From: Arsukibacterium tuosuense
GTDB lineage: Bacteria; Pseudomonadota; Gammaproteobacteria; Enterobacterales; Alteromonadaceae
DNA length: 64,000 nucleotides
Direction: 5' to 3'
Assembly: GCF_900215315.1 (NCBI RefSeq)
Contig: NZ_OBEB01000004.1
Span: forward strand, 310,001-374,000
Below are positions 9,970-19,625 of this stretch, piece after piece. Position 1 is the first letter of the stretch, and every line of letters starts with the position of its first letter. The notes under the pieces are model-generated. The model had not been told where the DNA came from. It did not search any database and saw nothing but the letters and a program-made list of their open reading frames with translations. A program made the position numbers and the translations under genes.

Positions 9970-10751
9970 CCCAGCCGCTTGACCTGACAATTGCCGCCGT
10001 GATCCCCTCTGCCGGCGTGGGTAAACGAATGCAGGCAGCGGTGCCAAAACAATATTTAACCCTTAATGACAAAACGATTCTTGAACACAGTGTCAGCCGG
10101 ATCTGCTGTCAGCCACAGGTTGCTGCGCTCTGGCTGGCGCTGGATAAAGCCGACCCCTATTTTGCCACGACACCCTTAGCTGCCGCGGCCATCGAGCGGG
10201 TTGACGGCGGAACGGAGCGGGTTCACTCAGTATTACAAGCGCTGCAGCAAATTGACGCAGACCGCTATCCCTGGGTATTAGTGCATGATGCGGCCCGGCC
10301 GCTTATCCGCGAGGCGGATATCACCCTGTTAATTGAGCGTTGCCTGCAAGCAGGTCATGGCGGCATTCTGGCCTGCCCGGTGCGCGACACCATGAAACGC
10401 GGTAAAGCAACCAGTGCCGGTACTTTGGTAGCCGATACTGTCGACCGTGAGCAGCTGTGGCATGCGCTGACCCCGCAGTTTTTCCCGACCAGGCAACTGC
10501 GTCAGGCGATAGAGCAAGCGCTGGCAGCGGGCGTGACCATTACCGATGAAGCGTCGGCGATGGAGTGGGCCGGCCAGCCGGTGTTATTAGTAGAGGGGCA
10601 GGCTGACAATATTAAAATTACCCGCCCGGCCGACCTGACGCTGGCGACCTATTTTCTTGAACAACAGCACCTTGAACAACAGCATCTTGAACAACAGCAT
10701 CTTGAGCAACAACAGCTGAAACAACAACAGCCGGAGCAGCCAACAACATGA
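9966..10751 (+). CDS. ispD: 2-C-methyl-D-erythritol 4-phosphate cytidylyltransferase
   Basis: IspD converts MEP and CTP to CDP-ME in the non-mevalonate isoprenoid pathway. The CTP-binding motif [21 protein letters not shown] is near the N-terminus, with [10 protein letters not shown] in the middle and TDEASAMEW then IKITRPADL near the end. The enzymatic part matches the usual 230-residue length. Beyond it is an unusual tail of about 30 residues made of LEQQH-type repeats encoded by a 15-base tandem repeat. The catalytic domain is intact, so the tail is probably tolerated. It overlaps ftsB and ispF by four bases each. Confidence 0.97.
   Translation: MTQPLDLTIAAVIPSAGVGKRMQAAVPKQYLTLNDKTILEHSVSRICCQPQVAALWLALDKADPYFATTPLAAAAIERVDGGTERVHSVLQALQQIDADRYPWVLVHDAARPLIREADITLLIERCLQAGHGGILACPVRDTMKRGKATSAGTLVADTVDREQLWHALTPQFFPTRQLRQAIEQALAAGVTITDEASAMEWAGQPVLLVEGQADNIKITRPADLTLATYFLEQQHLEQQHLEQQHLEQQQLKQQQPEQPTT
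10656..10745 (+). repeat. 15-bp tandem repeat in the 3' end of ispD
   Basis: CTTGAACAACAGCAC at 10656-10670 recurs at 10671 and 10686 with a single change, then in more diverged copies to about 10745. It encodes LEQQH units. Each unit is a whole number of codons, so changes in copy number would keep the frame. Confidence 0.9.
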
Positions 10752-11227
10752 ATTTTCGGATAGGCCATGGTTTTGATGTCCATGCTTTTGGCGGGCCTGG
10801 CCCGGTAACCCTGGCGGGTGTTAAAATTGATTATAGTCAGGGGTTAGTGGCGCACTCGGATGGCGATGTGGTGTTGCATGCGGTGGCGGATGCCTTGTTG
10901 GGGGCGTTGGCACTGGGCGATATTGGCCATCACTTTCCTGACAACGACCCTACGTTCAAAGGTATTGATAGCCGGATTTTATTGCGCAACGTATTTGCTG
11001 AGGTCAGCAAAGCGGGTTATCAGTTGAATAATCTGGATGTGACCATTATGGCGCAGGCACCAAAAATGGCACCGCATATCAGCGCCATGCGCCAGTGTCT
11101 GGCCGCCGATTTAGCCGCTGATATCAGCCAGATCAATGTTAAAGCGACCACCACTGAGCAACTGGGATTTGTCGGGCGTAAAGAAGGCATCGCGGCTGAA
11201 GCCGTCGTATTGTTGGTGAAGCCTTAA
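10748..11227 (+). CDS. ispF: 2-C-methyl-D-erythritol 2,4-cyclodiphosphate synthase
   Basis: The 159-residue IspF cyclises CDP-ME 2-phosphate to MEcPP with release of CMP. The zinc ligands lie in [10 protein letters not shown] (Asp, His) and [19 protein letters not shown] (His), and [14 protein letters not shown] and [14 protein letters not shown] are the family signatures. It functions two steps after IspD. It overlaps ispD by four bases, and its TAA shares a base with the truD start. Confidence 0.98.
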   Translation: MNFRIGHGFDVHAFGGPGPVTLAGVKIDYSQGLVAHSDGDVVLHAVADALLGALALGDIGHHFPDNDPTFKGIDSRILLRNVFAEVSKAGYQLNNLDVTIMAQAPKMAPHISAMRQCLAADLAADISQINVKATTTEQLGFVGRKEGIAAEAVVLLVKP

Positions 11228-12285
11228 TGACTGCAGAATTTAGCGCCGATTTAGCCAGCTGGCACTATTTGTATGGAAAACCTGACGTCACCGCCACTAT
11301 ACGCAGCACCCCTGCAGATTTTATGGTCGATGAGCAGCTTAATTTTCAGCCCAGTGGTAGTGGTGAGCATCTGCTACTGCAAATTGAAAAGCGTGGCCAG
11401 AATACCCAGTACATTGCCAGACAGCTGGCCCGGCTTACCGGGCTTAGAATGCGCGATATCAGTTACGCCGGTTTAAAAGATCGCCATGCGCTGACCCGGC
11501 AGTGGTTTTGTTTTAAATGGCCGATTAAACAGGCACTTGACTGGCAGGATTGGCAGATTGAAGACAGCCGCATTTTGCAGGTAGTGCGTCATTATCGCAA
11601 GTTACGGCTGGGCGCGTTAAAAGCCAACCATTTTCAGCTGACTCTGACCGATGTCAGCGAGCCTGAGGCGATACTTGAACGGCTGCAACTGATTAAAAAC
11701 GGCGTGCCGAACTATTATGGTGAGCAGCGTTTTGGTCGTGCTGGCGGCAATTTAGCATTGGCCGACAGTTTGTTTGCCGGCGAGCGGATAACCGATCGTC
11801 AAGTCCGTGGCCTGGCATTGTCGGCCAGTCGCTCTTATCTGTTCAATACCGTGTTATCACAACGGATTGCCCGGGGTTTGTTTAACCAGGTGCTGGACGG
11901 TGATATTCTGCAACTGGATGGCAGTGGCTCGATTTTTCAGATAGAAACAGCTGACAGTACCTTGCAGCAGCGGCTGCTCGATGGTGATGTGCATCCAACG
12001 GCACCGCTGGTCGGGCTGGATGGTGCACAGGTAAGTCAGCAGGCCGAAGCATTGGAGCAAGAGGCACTGGCCGGGCATCAGCAATGGTGCCAGGGCCTGG
12101 TTGAGTACCGGCTGCAGGGCGCGCGGCGCAGCATCAGGCTGGTACCGCAACACCTTAACGCAGCAATAAAGGGTAACAGCATTACCTTGAATTTTGCTCT
12201 GCCAGCGGGTTGTTTTGCCACCAGCGTGCTGCGAGAATTAGCAAGCTACCGGGATGGTAGCCGGCCACTGGCCGAATTAGAGTAA
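11227..12285 (+). CDS. truD: tRNA pseudouridine(13) synthase TruD
   Basis: The 352-residue protein is a TruD-type pseudouridine synthase that modifies U13 of certain tRNAs. The catalytic aspartate is in [16 protein letters not shown], and [17 protein letters not shown] is the family-typical substrate-binding segment. The C-terminal [17 protein letters not shown] is also typical. It shares a single base with the ispF stop (TAATG), indicating co-translation in the ftsB-ispD-ispF-truD-surE-pcm run. Confidence 0.97.
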   Translation: MTAEFSADLASWHYLYGKPDVTATIRSTPADFMVDEQLNFQPSGSGEHLLLQIEKRGQNTQYIARQLARLTGLRMRDISYAGLKDRHALTRQWFCFKWPIKQALDWQDWQIEDSRILQVVRHYRKLRLGALKANHFQLTLTDVSEPEAILERLQLIKNGVPNYYGEQRFGRAGGNLALADSLFAGERITDRQVRGLALSASRSYLFNTVLSQRIARGLFNQVLDGDILQLDGSGSIFQIETADSTLQQRLLDGDVHPTAPLVGLDGAQVSQQAEALEQEALAGHQQWCQGLVEYRLQGARRSIRLVPQHLNAAIKGNSITLNFALPAGCFATSVLRELASYRDGSRPLAELE

Positions 12286-12313
12286 CTATGTCGCGCAACT
12301 AATTGGAGCCGCT

Positions 12314-13066
12314 ATGCGAATTTTACTAAGCAATGATGACGGAGTTTACGCCAAGGGTATTCAGGTATTGCAGCAGGCGCTATGTCAGATTGCCGACGTT
12401 ACTACCGTTGGCCCGGATCGCAATTGCAGTGGCGCCAGCAACTCGTTAACCTTACTTAATCCGCTGCGTACCCAAACCCTGGATAATGGGTTCGTTGCAG
12501 TAAATGGCACGCCCACTGACTGTGTCCATCTGGCTATCAGCCAGTTGCTGGATTTTACGCCTGATTTAGTCGTCGCCGGTATTAACCACGGCGCTAACCT
12601 CGGCGATGACGTGCTGTATTCCGGCACTGTTGCCGCGGCCACCGAAGGCCGTCATCTGGGCTTACCCGCTATTGCAGTATCATTGGCTGGCCGGGAGGAA
12701 GCACATTTTGCTACTGCAGCCCATGTTACGGTGGAAGTGATAAAAAAACTGAAGTCGCATCCGCTGCCTGCAGACCAGATTTTAAATATTAATGTGCCAG
12801 CCATTGCCCTTAGCGAGTTAAAAGGCATTATGGTTACCCGGCTGGGCCGGCGGCATAAAGCAGAAACCATGAGCAGTGATACCGACCCCTGGGGCCGGAA
12901 AATATACTGGTATGGCTCGTTAGGGCCCGAGCTGGATGCCGGTGAGGGTACCGATTTTTATGCGATAGCGAATGGTTATGCCTCTATCACGCCGCTGCAT
13001 GTCGATATGTCGGCGTATAAAAGTATGGATACGCTGGAGCAATGGTTAGCGGGGATCAGGTTGTAA
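12314..13066 (+). CDS. surE: 5'/3'-nucleotidase SurE
   Basis: The 250-residue SurE carries the N-terminal metal site [16 protein letters not shown] (Asp-Asp), [15 protein letters not shown] and the signature [20 protein letters not shown]. It dephosphorylates nucleoside monophosphates and is associated with stationary-phase survival together with pcm. GGAG precedes the ATG. The stop is three bases from the likely pcm start. Confidence 0.98.
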   Translation: MRILLSNDDGVYAKGIQVLQQALCQIADVTTVGPDRNCSGASNSLTLLNPLRTQTLDNGFVAVNGTPTDCVHLAISQLLDFTPDLVVAGINHGANLGDDVLYSGTVAAATEGRHLGLPAIAVSLAGREEAHFATAAHVTVEVIKKLKSHPLPADQILNINVPAIALSELKGIMVTRLGRRHKAETMSSDTDPWGRKIYWYGSLGPELDAGEGTDFYAIANGYASITPLHVDMSAYKSMDTLEQWLAGIRL

Positions 13067-13068
13067 TT

Positions 13069-13707
13069 ATGGCAGTAGCAACAGCCCGCAGTGCAGCGGT
13101 ATTAGCACAAAAATTACGCAGCGAAGGCATCAGCGATAATGCGGTATTACAGGCGGTGTCACAGGTGCCCCGTCACTTATTTGTGGAAGCCGTACTGGCC
13201 CACAAAGCATATGAAAATACCGCCCTGCCAATTGGTCAGGGCCAGACCATTTCCCAGCCTTACATAGTGGCGAGAATGACCCAGTTACTGCTGCAGGGCA
13301 AAGCACCGGGCAAGGTGTTGGAAATTGGCACCGGTTCGGGCTATCAGACGGCCATCCTGGCCCATTTGTTCAGCCATGTCTGCTCAGTCGAGCGGATTAA
13401 AGCGCTGCAGTTTCAGGCCAAGCGCCGGCTGCAACAGCTCGATTTACATAATGTCTCAATGAAACATGGCGATGGCTGGCTGGGCTGGCCCAGCAAAGCG
13501 CCTTTTGACAGTATTATTGTTACTGCTGCACCGGTGGAAGTGCCGGCTGCGTTGTTGCAGCAGTTAACTGACGGTGGCCGGCTGGTGATTCCGGTTGGCG
13601 CGAAAGAGCAGATACTGCGGGTGTATCAGCGCAATGCTGATTCGTTCAGCAGTCAGGACATTGAAGCGGTGCGTTTTGTGCCGCTGGTCCCGGGTGAGTT
13701 AGGTTAA
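13069..13707 (+). CDS. pcm: Protein-L-isoaspartate O-methyltransferase
   Basis: The 212-residue product repairs isoaspartyl residues in aged proteins by SAM-dependent methylation. Visible motifs are the SAM-binding [18 protein letters not shown], the substrate-region [16 protein letters not shown] and [14 protein letters not shown] chose ATG 13069 because the protein then matches the usual 208-residue length; an in-frame ATG at 13042 inside surE is too close to its GGAG. The neighbours surE and nlpD-rpoS form the classic stationary-phase group. Confidence 0.97.
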   Translation: MAVATARSAAVLAQKLRSEGISDNAVLQAVSQVPRHLFVEAVLAHKAYENTALPIGQGQTISQPYIVARMTQLLLQGKAPGKVLEIGTGSGYQTAILAHLFSHVCSVERIKALQFQAKRRLQQLDLHNVSMKHGDGWLGWPSKAPFDSIIVTAAPVEVPAALLQQLTDGGRLVIPVGAKEQILRVYQRNADSFSSQDIEAVRFVPLVPGELG

Positions 13708-13739
13708 TAAGTGTGCAGTAAAAGCCGCAATAAGGGATT

Positions 13740-14630
13740 ATGAAAAACTATTTGCAGTGGATAATTAAAGGGCTGGCGATGGGGGCCGCTGATGTGGTAC
13801 CCGGCGTATCGGGTGGCACGCTGGCGTTTATTCTGGGCATTTACGAGCGGCTGTTAGCTGCTATCAGCTCGGTAGATACTGCGGCGGTTAAACTGCTATT
13901 GCAAGGTCGTTTTAAAGCATTGTGGCAGCATATCGATGGCACTTTTTTACTGTGTTTATTCAGTGGTATTTTGCTCAGTATCTTTTCTCTGGCGAATGTC
14001 ATCAGCTACCTGTTAGAACACCGGCCCGTGCCGTTATGGGCATTTTTCAACGGTCTTATTCTGGCGTCCTTACCGGTATTGCTGCGCAGTGTCAGCTGGT
14101 CAGCACTCAGAGTGGTGTTGTTGTTACTGGGGGTGGCGTTTGCAGTCGTCGTTGGTATGCTGGCACCGGTGCAACTGCAGCCCGCGCCTTACATGTTTTT
14201 CGTGGCCGGTGCCATCGCGATTTGTGCCATGATTTTACCTGGCATCTCCGGTAGTTTTATTCTGCTGATTTTCGGCATGTATGGGCCGGTAATGATTGCA
14301 GTTACCCAATTCCAGCTGGGGATATTGGCGCTGTTTGCCAGCGGATGTATTTTCGGTTTACTCAGCTTTTCAAAACTGCTTAACTGGTTACTAAAGCACT
14401 TTCATGACGCCACCCTGGCGTTGCTGACCGGCGTGGTTATTGGCGCGCTATATCGGATCTGGCCATGGCAGCATAATCAGCAAGTCCTGAGTCCGTGGCA
14501 ATATCAGCAGCAGTTTGCCAGTCACGATTTACTGCTGGCAAGTGTCGCTGTTGTCGCCGGGATTCTGGTTATCACATTATTACTGAATTTAGAGCGACTG
14601 TTTAATACTGCCGGTAACGGCGCCAGATAA
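13740..14630 (+). CDS. DUF368 family membrane protein (PopT-type undecaprenyl phosphate translocase)
   Basis: The 296-residue protein has about eight to ten membrane helices and the two DUF368 repeats: the N-terminal GAADVVPGVSGGTLAFILGI and the related central ICAMILPGISGSFILLIFGM. Members of this family (PopT) have been shown to recycle undecaprenyl phosphate across the inner membrane for cell-wall synthesis. Function here is by family. It stands between pcm and nlpD, where E. coli has no such gene, and nlpD follows 19 bases later, so co-transcription is likely. Confidence 0.9.
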   Translation: MKNYLQWIIKGLAMGAADVVPGVSGGTLAFILGIYERLLAAISSVDTAAVKLLLQGRFKALWQHIDGTFLLCLFSGILLSIFSLANVISYLLEHRPVPLWAFFNGLILASLPVLLRSVSWSALRVVLLLLGVAFAVVVGMLAPVQLQPAPYMFFVAGAIAICAMILPGISGSFILLIFGMYGPVMIAVTQFQLGILALFASGCIFGLLSFSKLLNWLLKHFHDATLALLTGVVIGALYRIWPWQHNQQVLSPWQYQQQFASHDLLLASVAVVAGILVITLLLNLERLFNTAGNGAR

Positions 14631-14649
14631 GGAATGGCCTATTAACAGG

Positions 14650-15552
14650 ATGACTGAGCTGAAGTTTAAGGGGGTACTGTCTGCTTTGCTGTTACTGGCG
14701 CTGAGCGGCTGCACCTCCAACTCTGGCCCGGCACCGGTTACTACGCTTGAGCTCAGAGAAAACCCTTACCGGGAACGGAACCGGGGCAGTCTTGCCGCCA
14801 CGAAGTATGTGGTGCAACGCGGTGATACCCTCTATTCCATTGCCTTTCGGGCCGGGCTGGATGTGCGAACCCTGGCCAGTCGCAATAATATAAACAGCCC
14901 CTATATCATTTATCCCGGTCAGGTATTGCAACTCAGCGCTGCCAGCGCAACAAAGGTCGCCGCCAAAAAAACAAGTCGACCAGTAACGAAGACCCGCAGC
15001 CCTGTCCCGGCAAAACCTGCTACACCAGCTAAGACTGGTCGGGCAACTGAGAAATCAAACCAAGCAAAATCAAATAGTTCAGCAAAAGCCGCTAAACCTG
15101 TTGCGTCGTCAAATCAAACACGTTATGTTCAGACACGACCTGCAAAAAATAGCAAAAAAACCGCGGATAATACCTCACTTGGAAACAAGGTGCAATGGCA
15201 CTGGCCTGTGAAAGGTAAAATAGTTTCGCGTTTTTCAACCCGGGAGCATGGCAATAAAGGGGTCGATATTGCAGGGCAGGACGGTAACAGAATTAATGCT
15301 GCAGCTGATGGCCAGGTAGTCTATGCCGGCAGTGCACTACGCGGTTATGGTAATTTGATAATTATAAAACATAACGACGATTACTTAAGCGCCTATGCGC
15401 ACAACAAACGGATCTTGGTGGCAGAACGACAGCAGGTTAAAGCAGGGCAGCAAATTGCGGAAATGGGCAGTACCGATGCGACCGATAGCCGGCTACATTT
15501 TGAAATTCGTTTCAGAGGCAAGTCGGTTGATCCATTACGCTATTTACCGTAA
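14650..15552 (+). CDS. nlpD: NlpD lipoprotein, LysM and LytM domain amidase activator
   Basis: The 300-residue lipoprotein has the lipobox LALSGC at residues 16-21 and a LysM peptidoglycan-binding domain at about 54-97 (VVQRGDTLYSIAFRAGL). A low-complexity Ala/Lys/Ser linker leads to a C-terminal LytM/M23 domain from about 185. That domain keeps KGVDIAG, GNLIIIKHNDDYLSAYAHN and LHFEIRFRGKSVDPLRYLP but lacks the full zinc ligand set, as in E. coli NlpD, which activates amidase AmiC rather than cutting peptidoglycan itself. The main rpoS promoter usually lies inside nlpD; I cannot place it here by eye. Confidence 0.96.
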   Translation: MTELKFKGVLSALLLLALSGCTSNSGPAPVTTLELRENPYRERNRGSLAATKYVVQRGDTLYSIAFRAGLDVRTLASRNNINSPYIIYPGQVLQLSAASATKVAAKKTSRPVTKTRSPVPAKPATPAKTGRATEKSNQAKSNSSAKAAKPVASSNQTRYVQTRPAKNSKKTADNTSLGNKVQWHWPVKGKIVSRFSTREHGNKGVDIAGQDGNRINAAADGQVVYAGSALRGYGNLIIIKHNDDYLSAYAHNKRILVAERQQVKAGQQIAEMGSTDATDSRLHFEIRFRGKSVDPLRYLP

Positions 15553-15683
15553 CAAACATATACCGTGGCAAACAAATACCGTGACAACGAGACTAACCAT
15601 AAAGGTTAGCATTTGAACACAAGCACGAAGGCAGGAAGGTAGCTGAGTCAGGCCCGATACCCGGCAGACGTGGGAGAAAGGAT

Positions 15684-16685
15684 ATGGGACTTAAAAGTGA
15701 TGACGTAGTAGAGTCAGATGTAGAGTTAAAAGATGACGAGCTGGCTGATGACGTAGCCACGCTGGACGAAGAGATGGAGCCGGATGTTGCAGAGTTAGCC
15801 GGTGAAGAAGCGATACCAGATGAAGTATTCGCCAAGGATGATAGTCAGAAATCGATGGATGCCACCCAGATTTACCTGGGTGAGATTGGTTTTTCTCCCC
15901 TGCTGAGTGCCGAAGAAGAAGTCTATTTTTCACGGTTATCGCTCAAAGGCGATGCCGCTGCCCGCAAAAGGATGATCGAAAGTAACCTGCGGTTAGTTGT
16001 TAAAATAGCCCGCCGTTACATTAATCGTGGTTTAGCCTTACTGGATTTGATAGAAGAAGGGAATCTTGGCCTGATCCGGGCGGTTGAGAAGTTTGACCCT
16101 GAGCGCGGCTTTCGTTTTTCCACCTACGCTACCTGGTGGATCCGCCAGACTATTGAACGGGCCATCATGAACCAGACCCGGACCATCCGGCTGCCAATTC
16201 ATGTCGTTAAAGAATTAAATATCTACTTACGGGCGGCCCGGGAATTATCGCAAAAACTCGATCATGAGCCCACGCCGGAAGAAATCGCTGCCGCGCTGGA
16301 TCGGCCGGTAGCTGAAGTTCGTAAAATGTTAAAATTAAACGAAAAGATAACCTCAGTAGATATGCCTGTCGCCGGTGCTTCTGAAAAGCAATTGCTTGAT
16401 GTGATTGCCGATGAGAAAGAACAAGGGCCGGAAGGTGAGCTGCAGGACGAAGATATCCGTCAACATCTGGTGTTATGGCTGGATGAGCTGAACCCGAAGC
16501 AACGGGAAGTACTGGCGCGCCGCTTTGGTTTGCTTGGCTATGAGCCTTCTACCCTGGAAGATGTAGGTCATGAAATTGGTTTAACCCGGGAGCGGGTACG
16601 GCAAATTCAGGTAGAAGCCCTGCGTCGCTTAAAAGAAATTGTTACCCACCAGGGCTTAAATATAGAAACCCTGTTCCAGGACTAA
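15684..16685 (+). CDS. rpoS: RNA polymerase sigma factor RpoS
   Basis: The 333-residue protein is the stationary-phase sigma factor. After an acidic N-terminus come region 1.2 ([20 protein letters not shown]), region 2 ([38 protein letters not shown]), region 3 around [18 protein letters not shown], and region 4 with the -35 recognition helix ([18 protein letters not shown]). AAAGGA precedes the ATG. It lies 131 bases downstream of nlpD, the conserved arrangement, and is followed by a terminator. Confidence 0.98.
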   Translation: MGLKSDDVVESDVELKDDELADDVATLDEEMEPDVAELAGEEAIPDEVFAKDDSQKSMDATQIYLGEIGFSPLLSAEEEVYFSRLSLKGDAAARKRMIESNLRLVVKIARRYINRGLALLDLIEEGNLGLIRAVEKFDPERGFRFSTYATWWIRQTIERAIMNQTRTIRLPIHVVKELNIYLRAARELSQKLDHEPTPEEIAAALDRPVAEVRKMLKLNEKITSVDMPVAGASEKQLLDVIADEKEQGPEGELQDEDIRQHLVLWLDELNPKQREVLARRFGLLGYEPSTLEDVGHEIGLTRERVRQIQVEALRRLKEIVTHQGLNIETLFQD

Positions 16686-16705
16686 CACTCTATATCAGTT
16701 AATAC

Positions 16706-16728
16706 ACGGGCGCTCAGGCGCCCGTTTC
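16706..16728 (+). terminator. Rho-independent terminator after rpoS
   Basis: ACGGGCGC (16706-16713), loop TCAG and GCGCCCGT (16718-16725) form a perfect eight-base stem followed by TTTCT. Confidence 0.85.
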
Positions 16729-16892
16729 TATTGGTACAAACATTAAGTGGTACAAACATTAAGGGCTATCGTTACGCCCGGCTTGGCATTGACACAGTTT
16801 GTCGCAATGACAGCGTCTGCTAGTTGCATCTTTTAACTAAGCCGCTTAGCGTAGAGCTATTAGTAGTTGGTAATATTAAAATAGGGTTTTTC

Positions 16893-19574
16893 ATGACGTT
16901 AATAAAAATTTCAGCGCTGGTTGCAGCATTAGGGCTATGCTCAGTTGCCAGTCAGGCGGTACCGGTGTTTCCGGACAGTGACTACAACCAGGCTGTCGTG
17001 TCTGTTGAGCAAGTACTGGGATATCCACTGGGCAGCCGAATCTCTGAACCTGCAGCAATACAACAGTATTTTGAGCAACTGGCACAAGCCCACCCAACCC
17101 GGATTAAACTGGTACCGTATGCTACGAGCTGGCAGGGCCGGCCACTGTTCTACGTGGTAATAGGCAATGAGCAACACATTAACCAGCTGGCTGATATTCA
17201 GCAGCAAATGCAGCAACTGGCAAACCCGCAACGTATCGACGATCGACAGGCGAAGCAGCTTATCGAGCAGCTGCCAGCCAGTGTCTGGATTGCTAATACC
17301 TTACATGGTAACGAAATAAGCCCGGCCGAATCGTCGATGGCGCTGGCCTATCATTTGCTGGCCGACCAGAGCCCGCAAACTGCTAAGTTGCTGGAAAACA
17401 CCCTGGTGTATATTGACCCGTTGCAAAACCCGGATGGCCATAGCCGCTTTGTCAGCCGCTATTACGCCACTGTGGGATTAGCCCATTCGGCTGACAGATT
17501 GTCTGCTGAGCATAACGAGCCCTGGCCTAATGGCCGCACCAATCACTATTTATTCGATATGAACCGAGACTGGATTTCGTTAACCCAGCCGGAAACCCGG
17601 GGCCGGGTGAAAGCCCTGCAGCAGATGTATCCGTTGGTGTTTGTTGACTCGCATGAAATGGGCGGCGATATGGGCTATTACTTCAGCCCGGAAGCTGAGC
17701 CGTATAATCCACATATTCAGGCGAATCAGCGCCAGAGCCTGCAATGGCTGGGGGAGAACAATGCCCGCTGGTTCGATAAATTTGGCTACGACTATTTTAC
17801 CCGGGAAATTTTTGACGCTTTTTACCCGGGGTACGGTGCCAGCTGGCCGCTGTATCAGGGCAGTATCGCCATGACGTACGAGATGGCTTCAGCCCGTGGC
17901 CATCAGTATCGCAAAGCCGATGGTGACATTCTGACCTTCGCCGATGGCGTGCAGCGCAATTTTGTCGCCTTTATGGCGACGATAGAAACCGCCAGTCAGC
18001 GGGCCCCGCAGTTACTCAACAGTTTTTATCAATACCGTAAGGACGCCATTAAACAGGGCAGTTCAGGTCAGATTCGCAGTTATATTTTTCCGGCAGGGCG
18101 TGACAGTGCCGGCCTTAGCAAACTGGGGGCTATTCTGACCGAGCACGGTATAACGGTCGGTAAAGCGACTGAGGATTTTAAAGCCTGTGGTGACAGTTAC
18201 CAGGCTGGCAGCTATCTGATAAATACCAGCCAGCCCACTTATCATCTGATCCGTACTCTGCTGGATGATACCGTGCCGATGGACAAGGATTTTATTGCCA
18301 AACAAGAGCAGCGCCGGGCCAATAACCTGCCGGATCAGATCTACGATGTCACTGCCTGGTCGCTACCGCTGATGTATAACCTGCCGGTGGTAAGTTGCAA
18401 CCGGGCCGTTAATGTTGCCACTACGGCGGTAACTACCGAGCGAATTCTGCCGGGTACCGTCACCAATCCTGAGCCCGGCTATGGTTATATTGTACCCTGG
18501 GGCGATATGGCAGCGGCCCGCTTTGCCAGTGCGGCATTGCAGCATGGTTTGAAACTGAAAAGCAGCGATCTACCCTTTACCCATCAGAATGGCCAGCAAT
18601 ATCCGGCGGGCTCCCTAATCGTCAGTAACGCCGATAATGCTGATCATGCGCCGCAGTTAGCTGCGTTAATCAGCCAGTTTGCCACTGACACCGGCGCTGA
18701 AGTGACCGGGGTAGACAGCAGTTGGGTAACGGATGGCCCTAATTTTGGCTCGTTCAATGTCAAAACCCTGCATAAGCCCAATATTGCCATGTTGTGGGAT
18801 GAGCCGACTAACCCGCTTAGTGCTGGCAGTGCCCGCTTTATTGTCGAGCGCAATTTAAATTATCCGGTTACCGCAATCCGGCCGGCACAGTTGCGTGGTG
18901 CGGACTTAAGCCATTATCAGGTGTTAGTGGTGCCGGCCAGCAGCCGTGGCAGCTATCAGCAGGCGCTGGGCAGTACTGGCCTGGCCAACCTGCGCAGCTT
19001 TGTTGAACGCGGCGGAGTACTTATAGCTCTTGGCAATGCCACTGATTTATTGCTGGCGGGCGAGGAGCCACTGCTTAGCAGCAAGCGTGAGTACAAAGTA
19101 CGCGAGGGTGAAGTGAAAAAAGCGGAGAGTGAAAGCAAAGTTGCCGGCAGCCTGATTAAAACCCCGGAAGAATATCAGCAGTGGCTGGTACCGGAAAAGG
19201 CTTATCCGGACTGGGTGCCAGGCTTTATTGCCCGGGCCGATGTTGATCAACAGCACTGGTTGACTGCCGGGGTGCCAGAAACCGTTAACAGCTTGTATGT
19301 CGGTAATCAGGTGTATCAACCGCTTACCATTGCTGATGGTCGCAATGTGGTCAGCTTCGCCCCGGCTGAGCAACTGCTGGCAGGCGGCTTCGTCTGGGAT
19401 GAAAATCGTCTGCAAATTGCCCATAAGCCATTGGTAATGGTGCAGGCAGTGGGCCGCGGCCAGGTGATCAGCTTTACCCAGGAGCCGAACTTCCGTGCCT
19501 ATGTCGATGGCATGCATTTGCTGTATATTAACGCGATATTCCGCGGTGCGGCGCACGCCAGCCCGCTGCGCTAG
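16893..19574 (+). CDS. Secreted M14 family zinc carboxypeptidase-like protein
   Basis: The 893-residue protein has a signal peptide (MTLIKISALVAALGLCSVAS) beginning at ATG 16893; the open frame extends upstream to 16824 but that start would bury the signal. The M14 peptidase domain shows the zinc motif TLHGNEISPAESSMALAYHL (HxxE), DPLQNPDGHSRF and the third-ligand region FVDSHEMGGDMGYYF. A later domain, about residues 620-870 (VLVVPASSRGSYQQALG; FVERGGVLIALGNATDLL), resembles a class I glutamine-amidotransferase-like fold, a known pairing in large M14 proteins. It probably degrades peptides in the periplasm or outside. It is a single gene between rpoS and a convergent benE. Confidence 0.88.
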   Translation: MTLIKISALVAALGLCSVASQAVPVFPDSDYNQAVVSVEQVLGYPLGSRISEPAAIQQYFEQLAQAHPTRIKLVPYATSWQGRPLFYVVIGNEQHINQLADIQQQMQQLANPQRIDDRQAKQLIEQLPASVWIANTLHGNEISPAESSMALAYHLLADQSPQTAKLLENTLVYIDPLQNPDGHSRFVSRYYATVGLAHSADRLSAEHNEPWPNGRTNHYLFDMNRDWISLTQPETRGRVKALQQMYPLVFVDSHEMGGDMGYYFSPEAEPYNPHIQANQRQSLQWLGENNARWFDKFGYDYFTREIFDAFYPGYGASWPLYQGSIAMTYEMASARGHQYRKADGDILTFADGVQRNFVAFMATIETASQRAPQLLNSFYQYRKDAIKQGSSGQIRSYIFPAGRDSAGLSKLGAILTEHGITVGKATEDFKACGDSYQAGSYLINTSQPTYHLIRTLLDDTVPMDKDFIAKQEQRRANNLPDQIYDVTAWSLPLMYNLPVVSCNRAVNVATTAVTTERILPGTVTNPEPGYGYIVPWGDMAAARFASAALQHGLKLKSSDLPFTHQNGQQYPAGSLIVSNADNADHAPQLAALISQFATDTGAEVTGVDSSWVTDGPNFGSFNVKTLHKPNIAMLWDEPTNPLSAGSARFIVERNLNYPVTAIRPAQLRGADLSHYQVLVVPASSRGSYQQALGSTGLANLRSFVERGGVLIALGNATDLLLAGEEPLLSSKREYKVREGEVKKAESESKVAGSLIKTPEEYQQWLVPEKAYPDWVPGFIARADVDQQHWLTAGVPETVNSLYVGNQVYQPLTIADGRNVVSFAPAEQLLAGGFVWDENRLQIAHKPLVMVQAVGRGQVISFTQEPNFRAYVDGMHLLYINAIFRGAAHASPLR

Positions 19575-19588
19575 TTAAGCGGTAACCA

Positions 19589-19625
19589 ACAGCGCCAGCT
19601 TTAACTGCCGGCGCTGTCTCGTTTT
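19589..19625 (+). terminator. Rho-independent terminator after M14 peptidase gene
   Basis: ACAGCGCC (19589-19596) pairs with GGCGCTGT (19610-19617) across a 13-base loop, followed by CTCGTTTTT. It overlaps the 3' end of the convergent benE gene. Confidence 0.7.
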
